This document shows, piece after piece, positions 11,613 to 24,019 of a DNA stretch of 64,000 nt. The stretch is from Deinandra increscens subsp. villosa (taxonomy: Eukaryota > Streptophyta > Magnoliopsida > Asterales > Asteraceae): NCBI GenBank assembly GCA_039602395.1, contig JBCNJP010000010.1, forward strand, positions 93,711,729-93,775,728, given 5' to 3'. How positions within the stretch are numbered: the first letter of the stretch is position 1; every line of letters starts with the position of its first letter. Under the pieces are notes generated by a model that had not been told where the DNA came from, did not search any database, and saw only the letters and a program-made list of their open reading frames with translations. A program made the position numbers and the translations under genes.

Positions 11613-14267
11613 ATGCCAAGATCCTTAAGGACAGGTAAACCACTCAATATTGATCCTGAAATCGAGAAAACTGCGAAAAGGTTAAGAAAACAATCAAAGC
11701 TTCAAAAGAAGTTATCAAAATCTTCAACCTCTACGCAGCAATCAGACATTTGGACAAACATACCTTTGTCCAGCGAATCTGAAACCGAATCATCAACAAC
11801 CCCCCAAACACCCACTACTCAAAACTCTATTTCATCTTATTCACCTACCCGCAAAAAATCCAAACCAATGGCCGCTGAAAACCAAGATGAGCAAACTCTT
11901 CGAGAGTGGGCAACCCATGATGTTACCCAGCATCCACTCTGCATCACTTATCCTGATATGAAAAATTTCGAGCTTAAATCAGGCCTTATTCATTTGTTAC
12001 CCACCTTTCGAGGGGTGGAAAATGAAGACCCCCATAAATTTCTCAAAGAATTCCATGTTGTATGTTCGGGAATGAAACCACACTCGATCACGGAAGATCA
12101 AATCAAACTTAGGGCATTCCCCTTTGCCTTGAAAGATTCAGCCAAAGAATGGTTGTACTACCTACCCTCAGGGACGGTAGGAAATTGGAATGATCTTGCT
12201 AAATTGTTTCTCGAAAAATACTTCCTTGAAGTAAAAGCATCCATCCTCCGTAGAGAAATCATAGGGATAAAACAAGCAAAAAGAGAACCTCTACACACTT
12301 ACTAGGAAAGATTCAGCAAATTATGCAACAGATGCCCCCAACATGGTATCTCAGAGCATCAATTACTCCAGTACTTTTGTGAAGGGTTAGCACCAATGGA
12401 GAGACGCTTGTTGAACGCATCTAGTGGAGGAGCCTTACTCGACAAAACTCCGACTCAAATCAGATCTTTGATCACATCGATAGCTGAAGACACCAAACAT
12501 TCAACGCACGATGAAGAATGGTATACCGATATACCATGAGCAGTGAAGGAAGTGAGCACCCCTCATATTGAAACTCAACTCGCTGAATTGACGAAGGCGG
12601 TCATGATGCTTACGAAAGACAAAGGAATTGAAGCACCACTTCGAGCTTGTGGTATCTGCCTACAAACAAGACACCCCACTGATATGTGTCCGCTACTACA
12701 AGAAGACATGGAACAAGCTAAAGCGATTGGCGGATACCCCGGACAGAATTCTAAACAATACGATCAACCAAGAGGAAATCAAAATTGGGGACATCCTCCC
12801 AATATGGGATATCAACAAAGGCCACCTCAATATCAACCCAGACCACCATTTACAAATCAACAAAATTTCCAACCTCTTCAACAACCACCACCACAAGGTA
12901 ACCCTAGAATGTCTTTAGAAGATATTGTCAAAAATTTGGCTACCAGCACTCAAACATTCCAGCAAGAGATAAAAGCCAGTATCAAGAATCTGGAACAACA
13001 AATGGCTCAACTCGCTAACTCGGTGAGCAAGATTGAATCTCAAGGAAAGTTACCCGCGCAAACAGAGACTAACCCCAAGCATAACGCTTGTGTCGTCACC
13101 TTGAGGAGCGGAAAGAACTATGATGGACCAGAGATGCCAGAAGAAGAACAGGAGGCTACTGTTGAAAAGAAGACTCAAGAAAGGAAAGATGCTTCCAAAC
13201 CCAATGAAGTCAAACCAAAGTTTACCACTCCTCCTCCATTTCCCTCAAGATTTCTTAGCACAAAGAAAGAAAAGGAAGAGCATGAAATCATGGAAACATT
13301 CAGGAAGGTAGAGGTAAATATTCCTCTTTTAGATGCTATTAAACAAGTTCCCCGTTATGCTAAGTTTTTAAAAGAACTTTGTACTTCTAAGAAAAAGTTA
13401 AAGGGGAACAAAACAGTCAAATTGAATGAAAACGTGTCTGCTGTTTTGCAAAAGAGACTTCCACCAAAATGCAAGGATCCAGGTGTTTTCACGATTCCTT
13501 GTAAATTGGGAAATCTCAACGTATCACAAGCCATGCTTGACCTTGGAGCCTCTATTAACATCCTACCATACTCGATTTTTAAAACTCTTAACATAGGACC
13601 GTTAAAAAGAACAGGGGTAATCATTCAATTGGCTGACAAATCTGTGGTACATCCAAAAGGTGTATTAGAAGACGTACTAGTTCAGGTAAATGAATTAGTG
13701 TTTCTAGCTGACTTCTATGTGTTGGACATGGAAGATGATGATGTGTCAGCCTCAAATTCCATTTTGCTAGGAAGGCCATTTTTAAAAACCACTAAAACCA
13801 AGATTGACGTTGACAGTGGTACCCTCTCAATGGAATTTGACGGTGAAATCATCAATTTTAACATTTATGATGCTATGCGATATCCAAGTGATATTTCATC
13901 TTTAAACTGGTTAGATGTAATTGATCCTTTGACTAACGATTATTTTGAGTTATCTAACCATGATGTTTTAGCATTAGTTTTAAACAGAAGCTTCGACGAA
14001 ACAACAACAAAGGAAATAACTGAAAAGTTTCAACTCGGAAAGGAGTTAATGGAGATGGTATCTCTCATGAATGCGCCAGCAAGGTATGAAATGCCAAAGT
14101 TACAACTTCCAATTACTGAACAGAAACTCCTTCCATCTATTATACAGGCACCAGAGATAGAGTTAAAAACTCTTCCTGAACATCTTAAGTATGCATTCCT
14201 TGGGGAGAAAGAAAAGTTGCCAGTAATCATTTCCAACAAATTGACAAAAGATCAACAGGTGATTTAG
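11613..14267 (+). pseudogene. Athila gag-protease (interrupted)
   Basis: The frame opens at an ATG at 11613, just past the PBS. Gag would form the capsid of the cytoplasmic particle. Visible parts are a basic N-terminus, a capsid-like region with the conserved P-x-FRGVENEDPH-type motif, a Q/P-rich linker, a zinc knuckle C-G-I-C-x4-H-x4-C at about 12651-12692, and an aspartic protease with D-L-G-A-S (about 13538) and I-L-L-G-R-P-F (about 13762). The frame is broken by TAG at 12303 (a conserved Trp position) and TGA at 12537, then stays open to 14267. A frameshift near 14255-14265 separates it from RT. Confidence 0.88.
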
Positions 14268-17052
14268 TCAAAATGCTCAGACACTATAAGGAAGCAATTG
14301 GATGGACTAAAGCTGACATCAAAGGCTTGAGCCCATCTCTTTGCATGCATAAAATCCTCATGGAGGACGACTATAAGCCAAGCCGAGAAGCACAAATGAG
14401 ACTAAACCCTCTTATGATGGAAGTTGTGAAGAAGGAGATTCTGAAGCTGCTAAACGCAGGAATGATTTACCCAATCTCTGACAGCAAATGGGTAAGTCCA
14501 GTCCAAGTCGTACCAAAGAAGACAGGTATCACTGTTACAAAGAATGAACAAGGCGAATTGGTTCCCACTCGTGTACAAAATGGGTGGAGGGTATGTATTG
14601 ACTATAGAAAGCTTAACGCCTCTACTCGTAAAGACCACTTTCCATTGCCTTTCATTGATCAAATGCTGGAAAGGCTAGCAGGTAAAACTCATTATTGTTG
14701 TTTAGACGGATATTCTGGCTTCCACCAGATACCTGTTGCACCTGAACACCAGGAAAAGACAACGTTTACATGCCCTTTTGGCACGTTTGCATACCAGCGT
14801 ATGCCATTTGGTCTTTGTAATGCTCCAGCAACTTTCCAAAGGTGTATGGTGAGCATTTTTTCTGACTATGTCGAAGAAATAATCGAAGTTTTCATGGATG
14901 ATTTTACTGTTTATGGAAACTCATTTAACGAATGCTTAAATAACCTAAAAAAAGTTTTGGAACGGTGTATTGAAACAAATCTTGTACTAAATTTTGAAAA
15001 ATGTCATTTCATGGTAGACCAAGGTCTCATTCTTGGACACATTGTTTCAGAAAAAGGATTAGAGGTAGATAAAGCAAAAATTGATATAATTAAATCTCTG
15101 CCTTATCCTAAAAGTGTGTGTGAAATACGCTCTTTTCTTGGACATGCAGGTTTTTATAGACGGTTTATCAAAGACTTTTCCAAGATAAGCAAACCCCTAT
15201 GTGAGCTTCTCCAAAAAGACGTAGAATTCTTTTTTTCTGATGAATGTAAAGAAGCCTTCAACACACTAAAAAAATATTGGTGACATCACCCGTAATTCAA
15301 CCACCTGATTGGAGCTTACCATTCGAAATTATGTGCGACGCGAGCAACTATGCAGTCGGAGCAGTGTTGGGTCAGAGAAAAGATAAAGTACCAACCGTGA
15401 TCTACTATGCTTCAAAGATCCTAGATCCAGCTCAACGCAATTACTCAACCACTGAAAAAGAACTTCTAGCAATAGTTTTTGCTTTAGATAAGTTTAGACA
15501 ATATTTACTTGGAACTAAGGTAATTGTGTTTTCTGATCATGCAGCATTAAAGTACCTTATGACGAAGAAAGATGCAAAGCCAAGATTAATCCGATAGGTA
15601 CTGCTTCTCCAAGAATTCGATTTGGAAATCCGAGACAAAAGTGGAAAGCATAACTTAGTGGCTGATCACTTGAGCAGGATCATCAACAATGGTGAGCCTA
15701 TACCATTGAATGATTTGTTTCCTGATGAACATCTGTTTGCCGCTAAAGTAGCCACACCATGGTACGCAGACATTGTAAACTACTTGATCACAAACACCTT
15801 CCCTTCTGATCTGACTCGTGCACAAAGAGAGAAAATCAGAAAATAGTCAAGACATTATGTATGGGACGAACCATACTATAGAAATATGGAGCTGATCAGA
15901 TAATAAGAAGATGCGTTGACATGAGCGAGGTACCTTCCATTTTAGATTTTTGTCATACACAAGCTTGTGGAGGACATTTTGGTTCAAAACGTACAACATC
16001 AAAGGTACTTGAGTCCGGTTTTATTGGCCTAGTATATTTCTAGATTCATACATGTTTTGCAAATCTTGTGAAAGATGTCAAAAGACGGGAAATTTAGGAT
16101 CGAGAGACCAAATGCCTCTCACACCCATCTTGGTGTGTGAGATTTTTGATGTAAGGAGCATAGATTTCATGGGTCCGTTCCTATCTTCATTTGGAAACAT
16201 GTACATACTTTTGGCGGTGGACTACGTTTCCAAATAGGTGGAAGCCAAGGCCACAAAAACTAATGTACTAAAATTGTTGCAGATTTTGTGAAAACTAACA
16301 TTTTTAACAGGTTTGGAATGCCTCGTGTGTTTGTAAGTGATAGGGGAACACATTTCTGTAACCGGACAATTGAATCACTTTTTAAGAAGTATGGAGTTAC
16401 TCATCGTGTTTCCACAGCTTATCACCCACAAACCAATGGGCAAGCTGAGGTGTCCAATCGAGAAATCAAGTCAATACTCGAGAAAACAGTAAACCCAAAC
16501 CGTAAAGATTGGAGCCTAAGATTGGACGATGCCTTGTGGGCATATCGAACCGCTTACAAAACACCAATAGGTATGTCACCCTTTCGTCTTGTGTATGGAA
16601 AATCTTGTCATCTACCAGTTGAATTGGAGCACAAAGCATATTGGGCTATCAATAAATTCAATTGGAAGATTGATGATGCTGGAATCCATCGTAAGTTACA
16701 AATCCAAGAATTGGAAGAAATACGAAACGATGCTTACGAGAATTCCAGAATATACAAGGAGAAATCAAAAGCATTTCACGACAGGGTCACTACACGCAAA
16801 TCTTTCATAATTGGGCAAAAAGTGTTATTGTTTTCATCAAAACTCAAATTATTTCCTGGAAAATTACGATCAAGATGGATCGGACCGTTTGTGGTTACCT
16901 ACGTTTCTCCTCATGGCGTTGTAGAAATCACAAGTGAAAAAACAGGTAAAACATTCAAGGTAAATGGACATCGATTAAAATTGTTTTATGAAGGGTTTCA
17001 AAAAGTAAACAATGACGAGATGGAATTGGAAAATCCTATATATTCAAACTAA
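14258..17052 (+). pseudogene. Athila pol: RT, RNase H, integrase (interrupted)
   Basis: The reverse transcriptase shows the catalytic FMDDF (14890-14904) and the DHFPLPFIDQMLE block. RNase H has CDAS and TTEKELLA. Integrase shows a zinc-binding CKSCERCQ, the D of DFMGPF, the D of SDRGTH and the E of the QAEVSNREIK block, so all three acidic residues survive. Breaks are a frameshift at an A7 run near 15270-15280, TAG at 15595, TAG at 15844, a degraded stretch at 15847-16050 and TAG at 16235. The last segment (16288-17052) is open to a normal stop. Motifs and order match Athila-lineage pol. Confidence 0.9.
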
Positions 17053-17097
17053 AACAATGTGTCTATGTCTAGCCAAAGACGTTAAAGAAAGGCGCTG

Positions 17098-17115
17098 CAC
17101 GGGAGGCAACCCGTG
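17098..17115 (+). other. Stem-loop just after the pol stop
   Basis: CACGGG (17098-17103) and CCCGTG (17110-17115) form a perfect 6-bp stem around AGGCAA, 45 nt past the pol stop. The 'GGCGCTGCACGGGAGGCAAC' context recurs at this position in plant Athila elements as I remember them. Its function is unknown. Confidence 0.6.
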
Positions 17116-17456
17116 ATTTTACATGATTTTTGTGTGTTTTTGTGATTTTTTCATGACTTTTCGTGTGTTTGTTAAATTAACTTTGAAAAAAAATAAAAAA
17201 AAAACAATTCAACAATGGTCAAAAGTTTTGATAAAACTCAGTTTTAAACAATAGTGGACGATTCTTCCGATGGCACACCGATGTCGCTATGGATAACTAA
17301 TTCTGGTTTGCGTTGGTCTTATTTTTCAAGGGTTAGGGAGTATTGCTCTTATATGCATTTATACCTTATAACTCTTTTAACCATGAGACAGAGAGAATCA
17401 CAAGAGACGGCATGTAAGTATGGAAAGTGACAAACGGTATTTCAAACATTTTATTG

Positions 17457-17621
17457 CTAATAATAAATCATTACAAGGGAAATGAAATACAACGGTAAAA
17501 CAACAAAAACAAACACAAATAGGAAATTCCAGAATTCACCGAGGGGGAGCTGGTAAATCAATACCAGACACATCAGGACCATCACGGTAAGAACAGCCAC
17601 GAACAAGTTCACCATCTTCAT
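17457..17621 (-). CDS. Small antisense membrane-protein ORF in the Athila 3' region
   Basis: This is an antisense ORF between integrase and the 3' LTR. The frame is open from 17831 (124 codons), but a TATA-like CTATATATAA at 17695-17686 on the - strand favours the internal ATG at 17621. That gives 54 residues beginning MKMVNLFVAV and dominated by two hydrophobic segments, likely membrane spans, separated by a short polar QLPLGEF stretch. Antisense ORFs in this position are known from the related Tat lineage. I do not recognise this sequence. It lacks the stops seen in gag and pol, which may simply reflect its small size. Confidence 0.45.
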   Translation of the reverse strand: MKMVNLFVAVLTVMVLMCLVLIYQLPLGEFWNFLFVFVFVVLPLYFISLVMIYY

Positions 17622-17637
17622 AACTTTGTTTTGGATC

Positions 17638-17695
17638 TTTGTGTGTGTGTGTGTTGCTATAAAAGGAAATGAGGTTGGTGAGCAGTTATATATAG
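17638..17695. promoter_or_regulatory. Putative divergent TATA region
   Basis: Within 60 bp there is a (GT)n run (17638-17654), a + strand TATAAAAGG (17658-17666) and a - strand CTATATATAA (17695-17686). The - strand box fits the antisense ORF at 17457-17621. The + strand box could drive the downstream sense ORF. Function is inferred from position only. Confidence 0.35.
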
Positions 17696-18653
17696 TGGTT
17701 GTGTAACGGTCATAATACCCTTTTTGGGTATTTTTCCAACGGCCATAAACGTATACGAGGCGTACACTGGAAGTTTTCACAACACACGACCCGTATCTTT
17801 TGCTAATCCAGACTTCTAGAATATAATTCATACAGATCGTAGAAGAACAACGTGGACTTACAGGTTGTACGACTGTACACTGAAGACATCAACCTCTTTG
17901 AGTTAGATTGTGACAAGCCACTTGGAATTTTCATCAAACACGAATCCAGGAAAGCACAATCAGGGAAGTTTTTCAGTTCTTTCTATCATAATATCTCCTT
18001 TACTTTCATACACTGTGGACATTGTGTAATTTAAGTGTGGGGATGAGGGAATAAAGAACAGAAAAACAAGATAAGAAATGACAATCTAAAAAAAATATGC
18101 TTTTAGGAAAATATGTTATGAAAATAGTAGACTTTTGTACATAAATGGTTTACTTATATTCAATAATGTTACAAGTGAGAAAATAACCAAGTTTAAAAAA
18201 AAAAAAAAGAACACCAATTATTCAAAAATTTGCATCTAAAACATCCTACCCTAAATCTCTGTGAGTTCTTGAGCCAATTTTGAGCATTTCATCATTATAT
18301 GCTCAATATTCCATTTGATTAAGAGTGTGCCACATAATAGTACACATTTTAGAACTTGTCTGGAATATGCTCGTCTGAAATCAAAACTGCAAAATTACAT
18401 AGAAATGATAGAGGCAATAAGAATTTACCCATTTCCTTACCCCTTTTCCTTTAATTTTCAACCCCAATATATAATCCCATAGTTAACCCCAGTTGAGCCT
18501 ATTCCTATTTTGTTTGCTTTAAGCCACATTATCCAACCTTGTACACATTTTTAGCGTTGTGTCAAACCATGTGCAAAATCCGGTTTAGTTAATTCTTTTC
18601 TTTTTAGGAAGACTAGTGTTGGTCTTTTACCGGCAGACCTAAAAGAACTGGAA

Positions 18654-19066
18654 ATGCATCCCTTCGATTTCAATTTACTTTGTTGTATACAATTCACGAA
18701 GCCTAGGTTGCCTACAGAACTTAGGGAGAGAATTTTTCTCTTAAGCAATGAGGTGAGGAAGAAGTGGCACCAAAAGGAACAAACGCCACCGTTTTACGGA
18801 ACATCTAAAACTGCTATGAAAAGAAGAGCAAAACGATACGAAAAATGTATGGGCTGTGGAAACTGGTCTCATACAGGAAGATGTAGAAAAAGTCAGACTG
18901 AATCCCAATATGAGTACACACTTCTAATGAGGATGGGGGTTATTAGGCTAAAAGCCGAACGATCCATTAGAGTTGGAAGCAACGTCTATCATAAGGTGGA
19001 GGAAGACTTGATCCACATCTTCGATAGATCTGGTCTTGACAATCTGACCTTAAAAAAGTCGCTTGG

Positions 19067-19073
<7 letters not shown>
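18654..19073 (+). CDS. Zinc-knuckle-like extra ORF of the Athila 3' region
   Basis: A 139-codon intact ORF lies after pol, in the place where Athila elements carry env-like or extra ORFs. The product is basic, has no membrane segment, and has one cysteine cluster C-M-G-C-x4-H-x3-C at about residue 66-78, similar to a CCHC knuckle but one residue short. The frame is open somewhat upstream of the ATG, and TTTTCTTTTTAG just before it looks like a 3' splice site, so it may be a second exon. The stop codon TAA runs straight into 28 A residues. I do not recognise a family. Confidence 0.5.

Positions 19074-19099
<26 letters not shown>
19072..19099 (+). repeat. A28 tract directly at the stop codon of the zinc-knuckle ORF
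   Basis: The last two bases of the stop codon begin a 28-nt A run, followed by an A/G-rich stretch. It resembles a retroposed poly(A) tail, but slippage expansion is possible. Confidence 0.8.
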
Positions 19100-19106
<7 letters not shown>

Positions 19107-19631
19107 GAAAATAAAAGATTTTAGTTGTTTGTTTGCCCTTAGTGTGAGATTTACTGATTAGCTAAACCGGATTACAACACTTTAGCCAATAAACCCATAT
19201 ATTTCCACCTTAAACCGAAGCCTTGCAACAGCCTGTATAAACCCCTCTTGATTCATGTAATCTAACATGTTACAGATGAGATTTCCTTACAAGCTTATGA
19301 CAATGTTACTTTATGGCTCGGCTTTGAGTAATCACAAAGAAATATTGGTACATCCTTTACCAAATCACAAAATAAAGCCGAGTGTGAGTGAATCATTGTG
19401 AGGGATGCAAATAACCGAATAATTGGAGAGCTGAAGGCATAAACTTATCAAAACTCCATATTTTCAAAAAGAAACAACTTGGATACATTTTCTCAACTCT
19501 AACATTATTAGGTATTTTTGAAACAAATATATACATAAGTCTCTGTATTTATTAACTGTCCGCCTACTGTTTACGACCACCAGGGATCCAGATTAAAATC
19601 TTGCTTGAGGACAAGCAAATTGATAAGTGTG

Positions 19632-21162
19632 GGGATATTTGATACGTGCAAAATTATGCATATTATTTATATCAAAAGTCCTCGGTTTCGTACACTTATG
19701 TTAACAAATCCATTCGAATTGATATTTAATTATGATAAACTTGGAATTGTAGGTTTAAACGAAGAATTGGTTCAAATAACCAAGATTTACATCAAAGTCA
19801 AACGTAGTTCCGGATTCAAAAATAAAAAAACGAAACAAAAGCAACCCGAGAATGAAGCAACCCGGTCCGTTCAAGAAATAAGTGATCAAAGGCAAAATAC
19901 GTACAAATCAAAATATGAAGACAAAGAATGAATGGGTCATTGAAATTATGAAAGATTGAAGATATGAAAGATTGGATTGAAGATATGAAAGATTGAATCA
20001 TCAACTTTTTATGAAGAAAAGATCCATAAATTAAGTCTTCAATAGTGATTGCCAAAAAAATGGACCATACAAGATCTCATACCTTTCACTATAAATAGCT
20101 ACATTGTAATGCAGCAAAGACACACCTTTCCTCATTTTCCTTTCCTACTATTCTTCACAATAATTGTTCTAAATAAGCTTAGAGAGTCTTAGGAGGATTA
20201 GAGAGGTTTAAATACCTTTCTAGAACTCCGAAATACTCTTCGAACGTTCGAAGTATTCATCCATTTCTAATTTGTAAGTTATTCTAATTATGTTTATAGC
20301 CATGATGCTTGGCTAAGTACCTTTATTATTTTCAACATTTGGGTTCCGTTCTATATAATTAATTCAATGCTTTTTATGAAATAATTACGCGAGTTTATTA
20401 TTAATTAGTTTGGTTTGTATAATTTCTTATTCTTCAAATCCGGTGTGATCTCGGATTCAAATTGGATTATTAGTAAAATTGATCACTTTATTAATAAACT
20501 AATACTCTTCATCAAGTTCTTAATATTTTAATCTTGATACTAAAGGTACAAATAACGGTTTTGTGTTTGTCTATGAATTCATTATCGTTATGGAAATTAT
20601 CCAATGTTATTAAGTATTTCGAACGGTGTAAATACTTAATAATAATCGATACTTCACTACTATGCAACTCGCACATTAAGATCCGAACGGCGTGATCTTA
20701 AGGTAGCGAGTTGGCTTTAATCAACGAACTGCGCTTGGTTAGACATTGGTGAGGGTAACGTCCGAACGGCGTGACGTTTAGTATCGGTACAACCTTTTTA
20801 ATGACAAATTCATTGCACTCGTAATTATTAATGATTAAAAGTAGAATTAAAATGAAGAACGTCCCATGTGTTGAAACTATACTTTAAACCTTAAATACTT
20901 GCATTATCACCTACGCTTATTAATCAATTACTATTTTCATCACCACTTAGTCATTTGCTACTCAATAACTTGTTCTCTGAAACTTATTTTCTCTTAACAT
21001 CCTCTTATCTTCTACTTGTTCAAGAACTCTTCTTGTAAATAAAAATTTGGTAATCCGTTTTCCCTGTGGACACGAACCTTACTTCCGCTCATACTATTTT
21101 ATAGTGTGCACCGTAGTGAGTTTCACATATATAAGTTTATTTGCTGGATTCGACCACCATCA
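19632..21162 (+). repeat. 3' LTR of the Athila element with polypurine tract
   Basis: The uninterrupted LTR is 19640-21162, preceded by the purine-rich GGGGATATT. It carries TATAAATAG at 20090-20098 and the three constant-loop hairpins at 20607-20642, 20676-20701 and 20757-20778, here with fully paired inner stems. It serves as the empty-site reference for the solo LTR in the 5' copy. Confidence 0.9.
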
Positions 21163-21510
21163 TAACGCTTTTTGAAAAAAAAACTTAGAACTCACCAGCG
21201 TAAGCTGACCTTTCCAAAAACATATGTATGTCAGGTAATGACGATGTTTAAGGTGGCAAGGAAAGAGCTTTGGTGAGGACGGACTAGGTGGCCAAGCTAT
21301 TAGGAAGGGACTCCGTAGTAGACTGGCAATAGACATAGATAAGATCTAGTTGTTAGATTATGTTGCATCTTCCTTACTATTGTACTTGGCTTATATATAA
21401 ATGAAAAGTTTTTAATTTCGCTGCTTAGATATCACTGATTGTACCATGTGTTCATGAGTAAATCCGATTAGTGACCCCTCCTGGAGCCAAGACTGGGAGT
21501 GGGCATCACA
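21163..21510 (+). mobile_element. Right part of the interrupted family B LTR
   Basis: It matches the 3' portion of the complete family B LTR at 46682-46985 (opposite strand), including GAACTCACC, the acceptor-like TATGTCAG and the terminal block ending GGGAGTGGGCATCACA. No PBS follows, so this copy is probably a solo LTR, with its left part at 3549-7154. Confidence 0.8.
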
Positions 21511-22560
21511 AAAATCTAAGAAGAAAACAAAAGAAAAGTTTGATTTTAGCAAAGTACCTGAGTTTGATTCAAATTCTAGATTTCTTGAAAAGAAAAGGTG
21601 TTTGAAGGAAATCCAGGAAAAGTGAAAGCTCAAAAGTTTTCGGAGATTATGATTGATGACTCATTGATTTCTGAGAAGACTAATCTGAAAGCAATCAAAT
21701 CTGAATTTTCTAAGCTTGCAAAACAGGGTCATTGGATACCAAATTCTATGTCAGATAATTCAAACAGAAAAATGGTGGCTTAGGATTTAAAGGAAAGAGG
21801 TGCAAATGAAAAATGTCAATAAGAAGGTGTTCAAAGCTGAGCATAAAAAGCAACATAAGGTATTATCAGATAAGAAGCCTCAAGTTTGGAAGAAGGTAGT
21901 GTCTCCTACTTCCGCAGATAACAAGGTGTCTACTGAAGAGTCTTCATGCATATCTGATGTTACTCCAAAAAGCGATTAAAGTTCAGATTCATTTCATTCC
22001 GCTACGTAAAACAGGTTTTGTCGTAAGGATAAATTCTTTGGTTATGGAGATGATTCAGGTTTTTATGATTCTTCATTTGAAAAATTGTTTTTAAAAACCG
22101 ATAAAACCAAAAAAAATTGATGATAGATCGACTGATCAACTTGGTCGTCGACGTTCTTATATTTGTCGTCAAAAAGGACATTTTGCTAATACTTGTCCTA
22201 TGAATTTTCACAACTCATCATCCTATGCCAAAAATACAAAAAATTTTCATCCAGATGGAATCATTTTTAATGAACTACCGCCCTATAGTAACATTTTCTG
22301 GAAAGTGAGTTGTTTCTGAAAAATTGGGTAGCAGTTATGACTGTTATTCATCAGTCGAAAAATAGTTCATTAGAAAGTTCAAAATTAAAAATGGAATGGA
22401 GACCTAAAGTTGTCTCTATAGCCAACAGTGATTTTATTGAAGACAATGGATGGCCCATCGTTGTGGATGAGGGTCGGGGGTTTACAAACTTATTGTTTGC
22501 TAGTGTTTGCAGGTATTTCAAGAAGACATGTTAGTAATTGAAAGATTGTTGATAGTGGAA
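21511..22560 (+). pseudogene. Degraded copia-like gag region
   Basis: A lysine-rich sequence is broken by several stops. Near 22150-22200 there is a knuckle-like Y-I-C-R-Q-K-G-H-F-A-N-T-C in which the first cysteine of the CCHC pattern is absent. This is typical of the C-terminus of a copia Gag. No intact ORF exceeds about 75 codons. Family assignment below superfamily is not possible here. Confidence 0.5.
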
Positions 22561-24019
22561 TACTTGTGATTGATTTAAGTTAAATTGCATCATTTCTATC
22601 TTTAACAACCTAATTTTCAAAAATATCATTCACAAAAAGGTGTCAAGTGTTGATCGATCATTTTTGTTTTTGTTATTCATTTTCTTTCGTTCATATTTTT
22701 AAGGGGGGAGGGGAAGAAATTTGAAAATTAAAAATATAGAGTTTGTTAGAATTTTAGGGGGAGAAATTGGGAATTGAAATATAAAAATAATGGAAAATTT
22801 CAAAAATTGAGAAATTGATTTGACAAAGTGAGAAATGATAGTACATCACCATATATGTTTATCTGCTATGGATAGATTAAGTCTAAAGGCTGTAGGTACT
22901 TGTATAATCTGTGAATATGCATGACTAATCTGATATCTGCAAGTGATGATTACTGAGTGATGATTCTATTAAAAATAAAATAAGAGATATCCTGATGAAT
23001 GCATGTTTTTATTTTGAGATACTTCAACTTGTTTTGTTTTCTTTAGTAATATGACCAAATGACTGGAGTATCTCTGCGTATCGAAAGATTGACCTGCTAG
23101 GGAGTCATTTGGGTTTTGTTCTGACTTTTAAACTCTCTCTACGTACTCATCGACCTGAGAGTTAAAGTCTTGAACACTTCAATTTGTTTGATTTTCTTTG
23201 TTTTCTCAAATAATTGGGCTTTATCTGCGTGACCACAAGACCGACCTGATTGCTAGGTATTTAAGATTATGCTTTGTTTTTGCATGACTCGTCAAGGATG
23301 ATTAAATCTCTAATAAAATTGCTTTTGTATGATAAAACATGATGATTTTCCGGTATATCTGATAGAGTGGAAGCCGAGTATCAGTGCATAATAAAATTAC
23401 CTTAATCATATCCAAAATGATAAATATGATTGGTTCATGTTGAAAGATACATAAATGTTGTATTTGCGATTATCTTGTCTTACATGTTGTTTAAGGCCGA
23501 AATTGAATTGTGCTAGATGTGTTATATCTGATATGATCTCGTATCGTGATCTTTCTCGCAACATCAAAAATAAAGTTTGATTCAGTATTGCATTTTATTT
23601 CATTTTATAAAAATCAAAAAGTTTTTTGGTGTGTTTTAACATAAACTTTGTAAATGTCAAAAACATTTTATTTCTTGTTTGTTTTCGATCGATAGGCACA
23701 AGATACTAAAAATTACAAAATATTAACCATATTGGTTCTCCGAAGGAGAATTTTTCCCAAGATTAACTTACGTTGGCTTGAAGATGGAAAAACGTGTTTC
23801 TGTCTTCTGAAATCGTAGGTTACAGGGTTGATTCACAAGCATAGTGAAAGGGGGGGTTATTGAAATATCTTTCACAAGTGGTTCGGTTGAAGAATCCTGA
23901 TCCAGCCATGTTTGCTCTACAACTGACATCGAATTTCAAAATTAAAGATCTAACTTGACAATGTTGAAGATCAAATTCTTGAAGATTTGAAGTTGATAGT
24001 AGCAGATACATCACACGTT
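22561..24019 (+). mobile_element. Non-coding interior of a degenerate LTR element
   Basis: AT-rich sequence with G-rich purine tracts at about 22682-22697 and 22753-22762 and no recognisable protein. It ends in a polypurine tract and an LTR start, so it appears to be the 3' interior of the element whose gag remnant lies at 21511-22560. Confidence 0.45.

Larger units (their letters stand above)
7155..21162 (+). mobile_element. Athila-type Ty3/gypsy retrotransposon (degenerate, LTR-bounded)
   Basis: Two direct LTRs (7155-11568, including a 2.9-kb insertion, and 19640-21162) begin TGATACGTGC and end ACCATCA. By eye they differ at roughly 2-3% of positions. A tRNA-Asp type PBS (TGGCGCCGTTGCCGGGGA) follows the 5' LTR. 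The order gag, protease, RT, RNase H, integrase, then a long 3' region with extra ORFs is that of the Athila lineage. Flanking pentamers are TATCG and TAACG, a plausible target duplication with one change. The element sits inside a family B LTR. All coding regions carry stops or frameshifts, so it cannot move autonomously. Confidence 0.9.
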
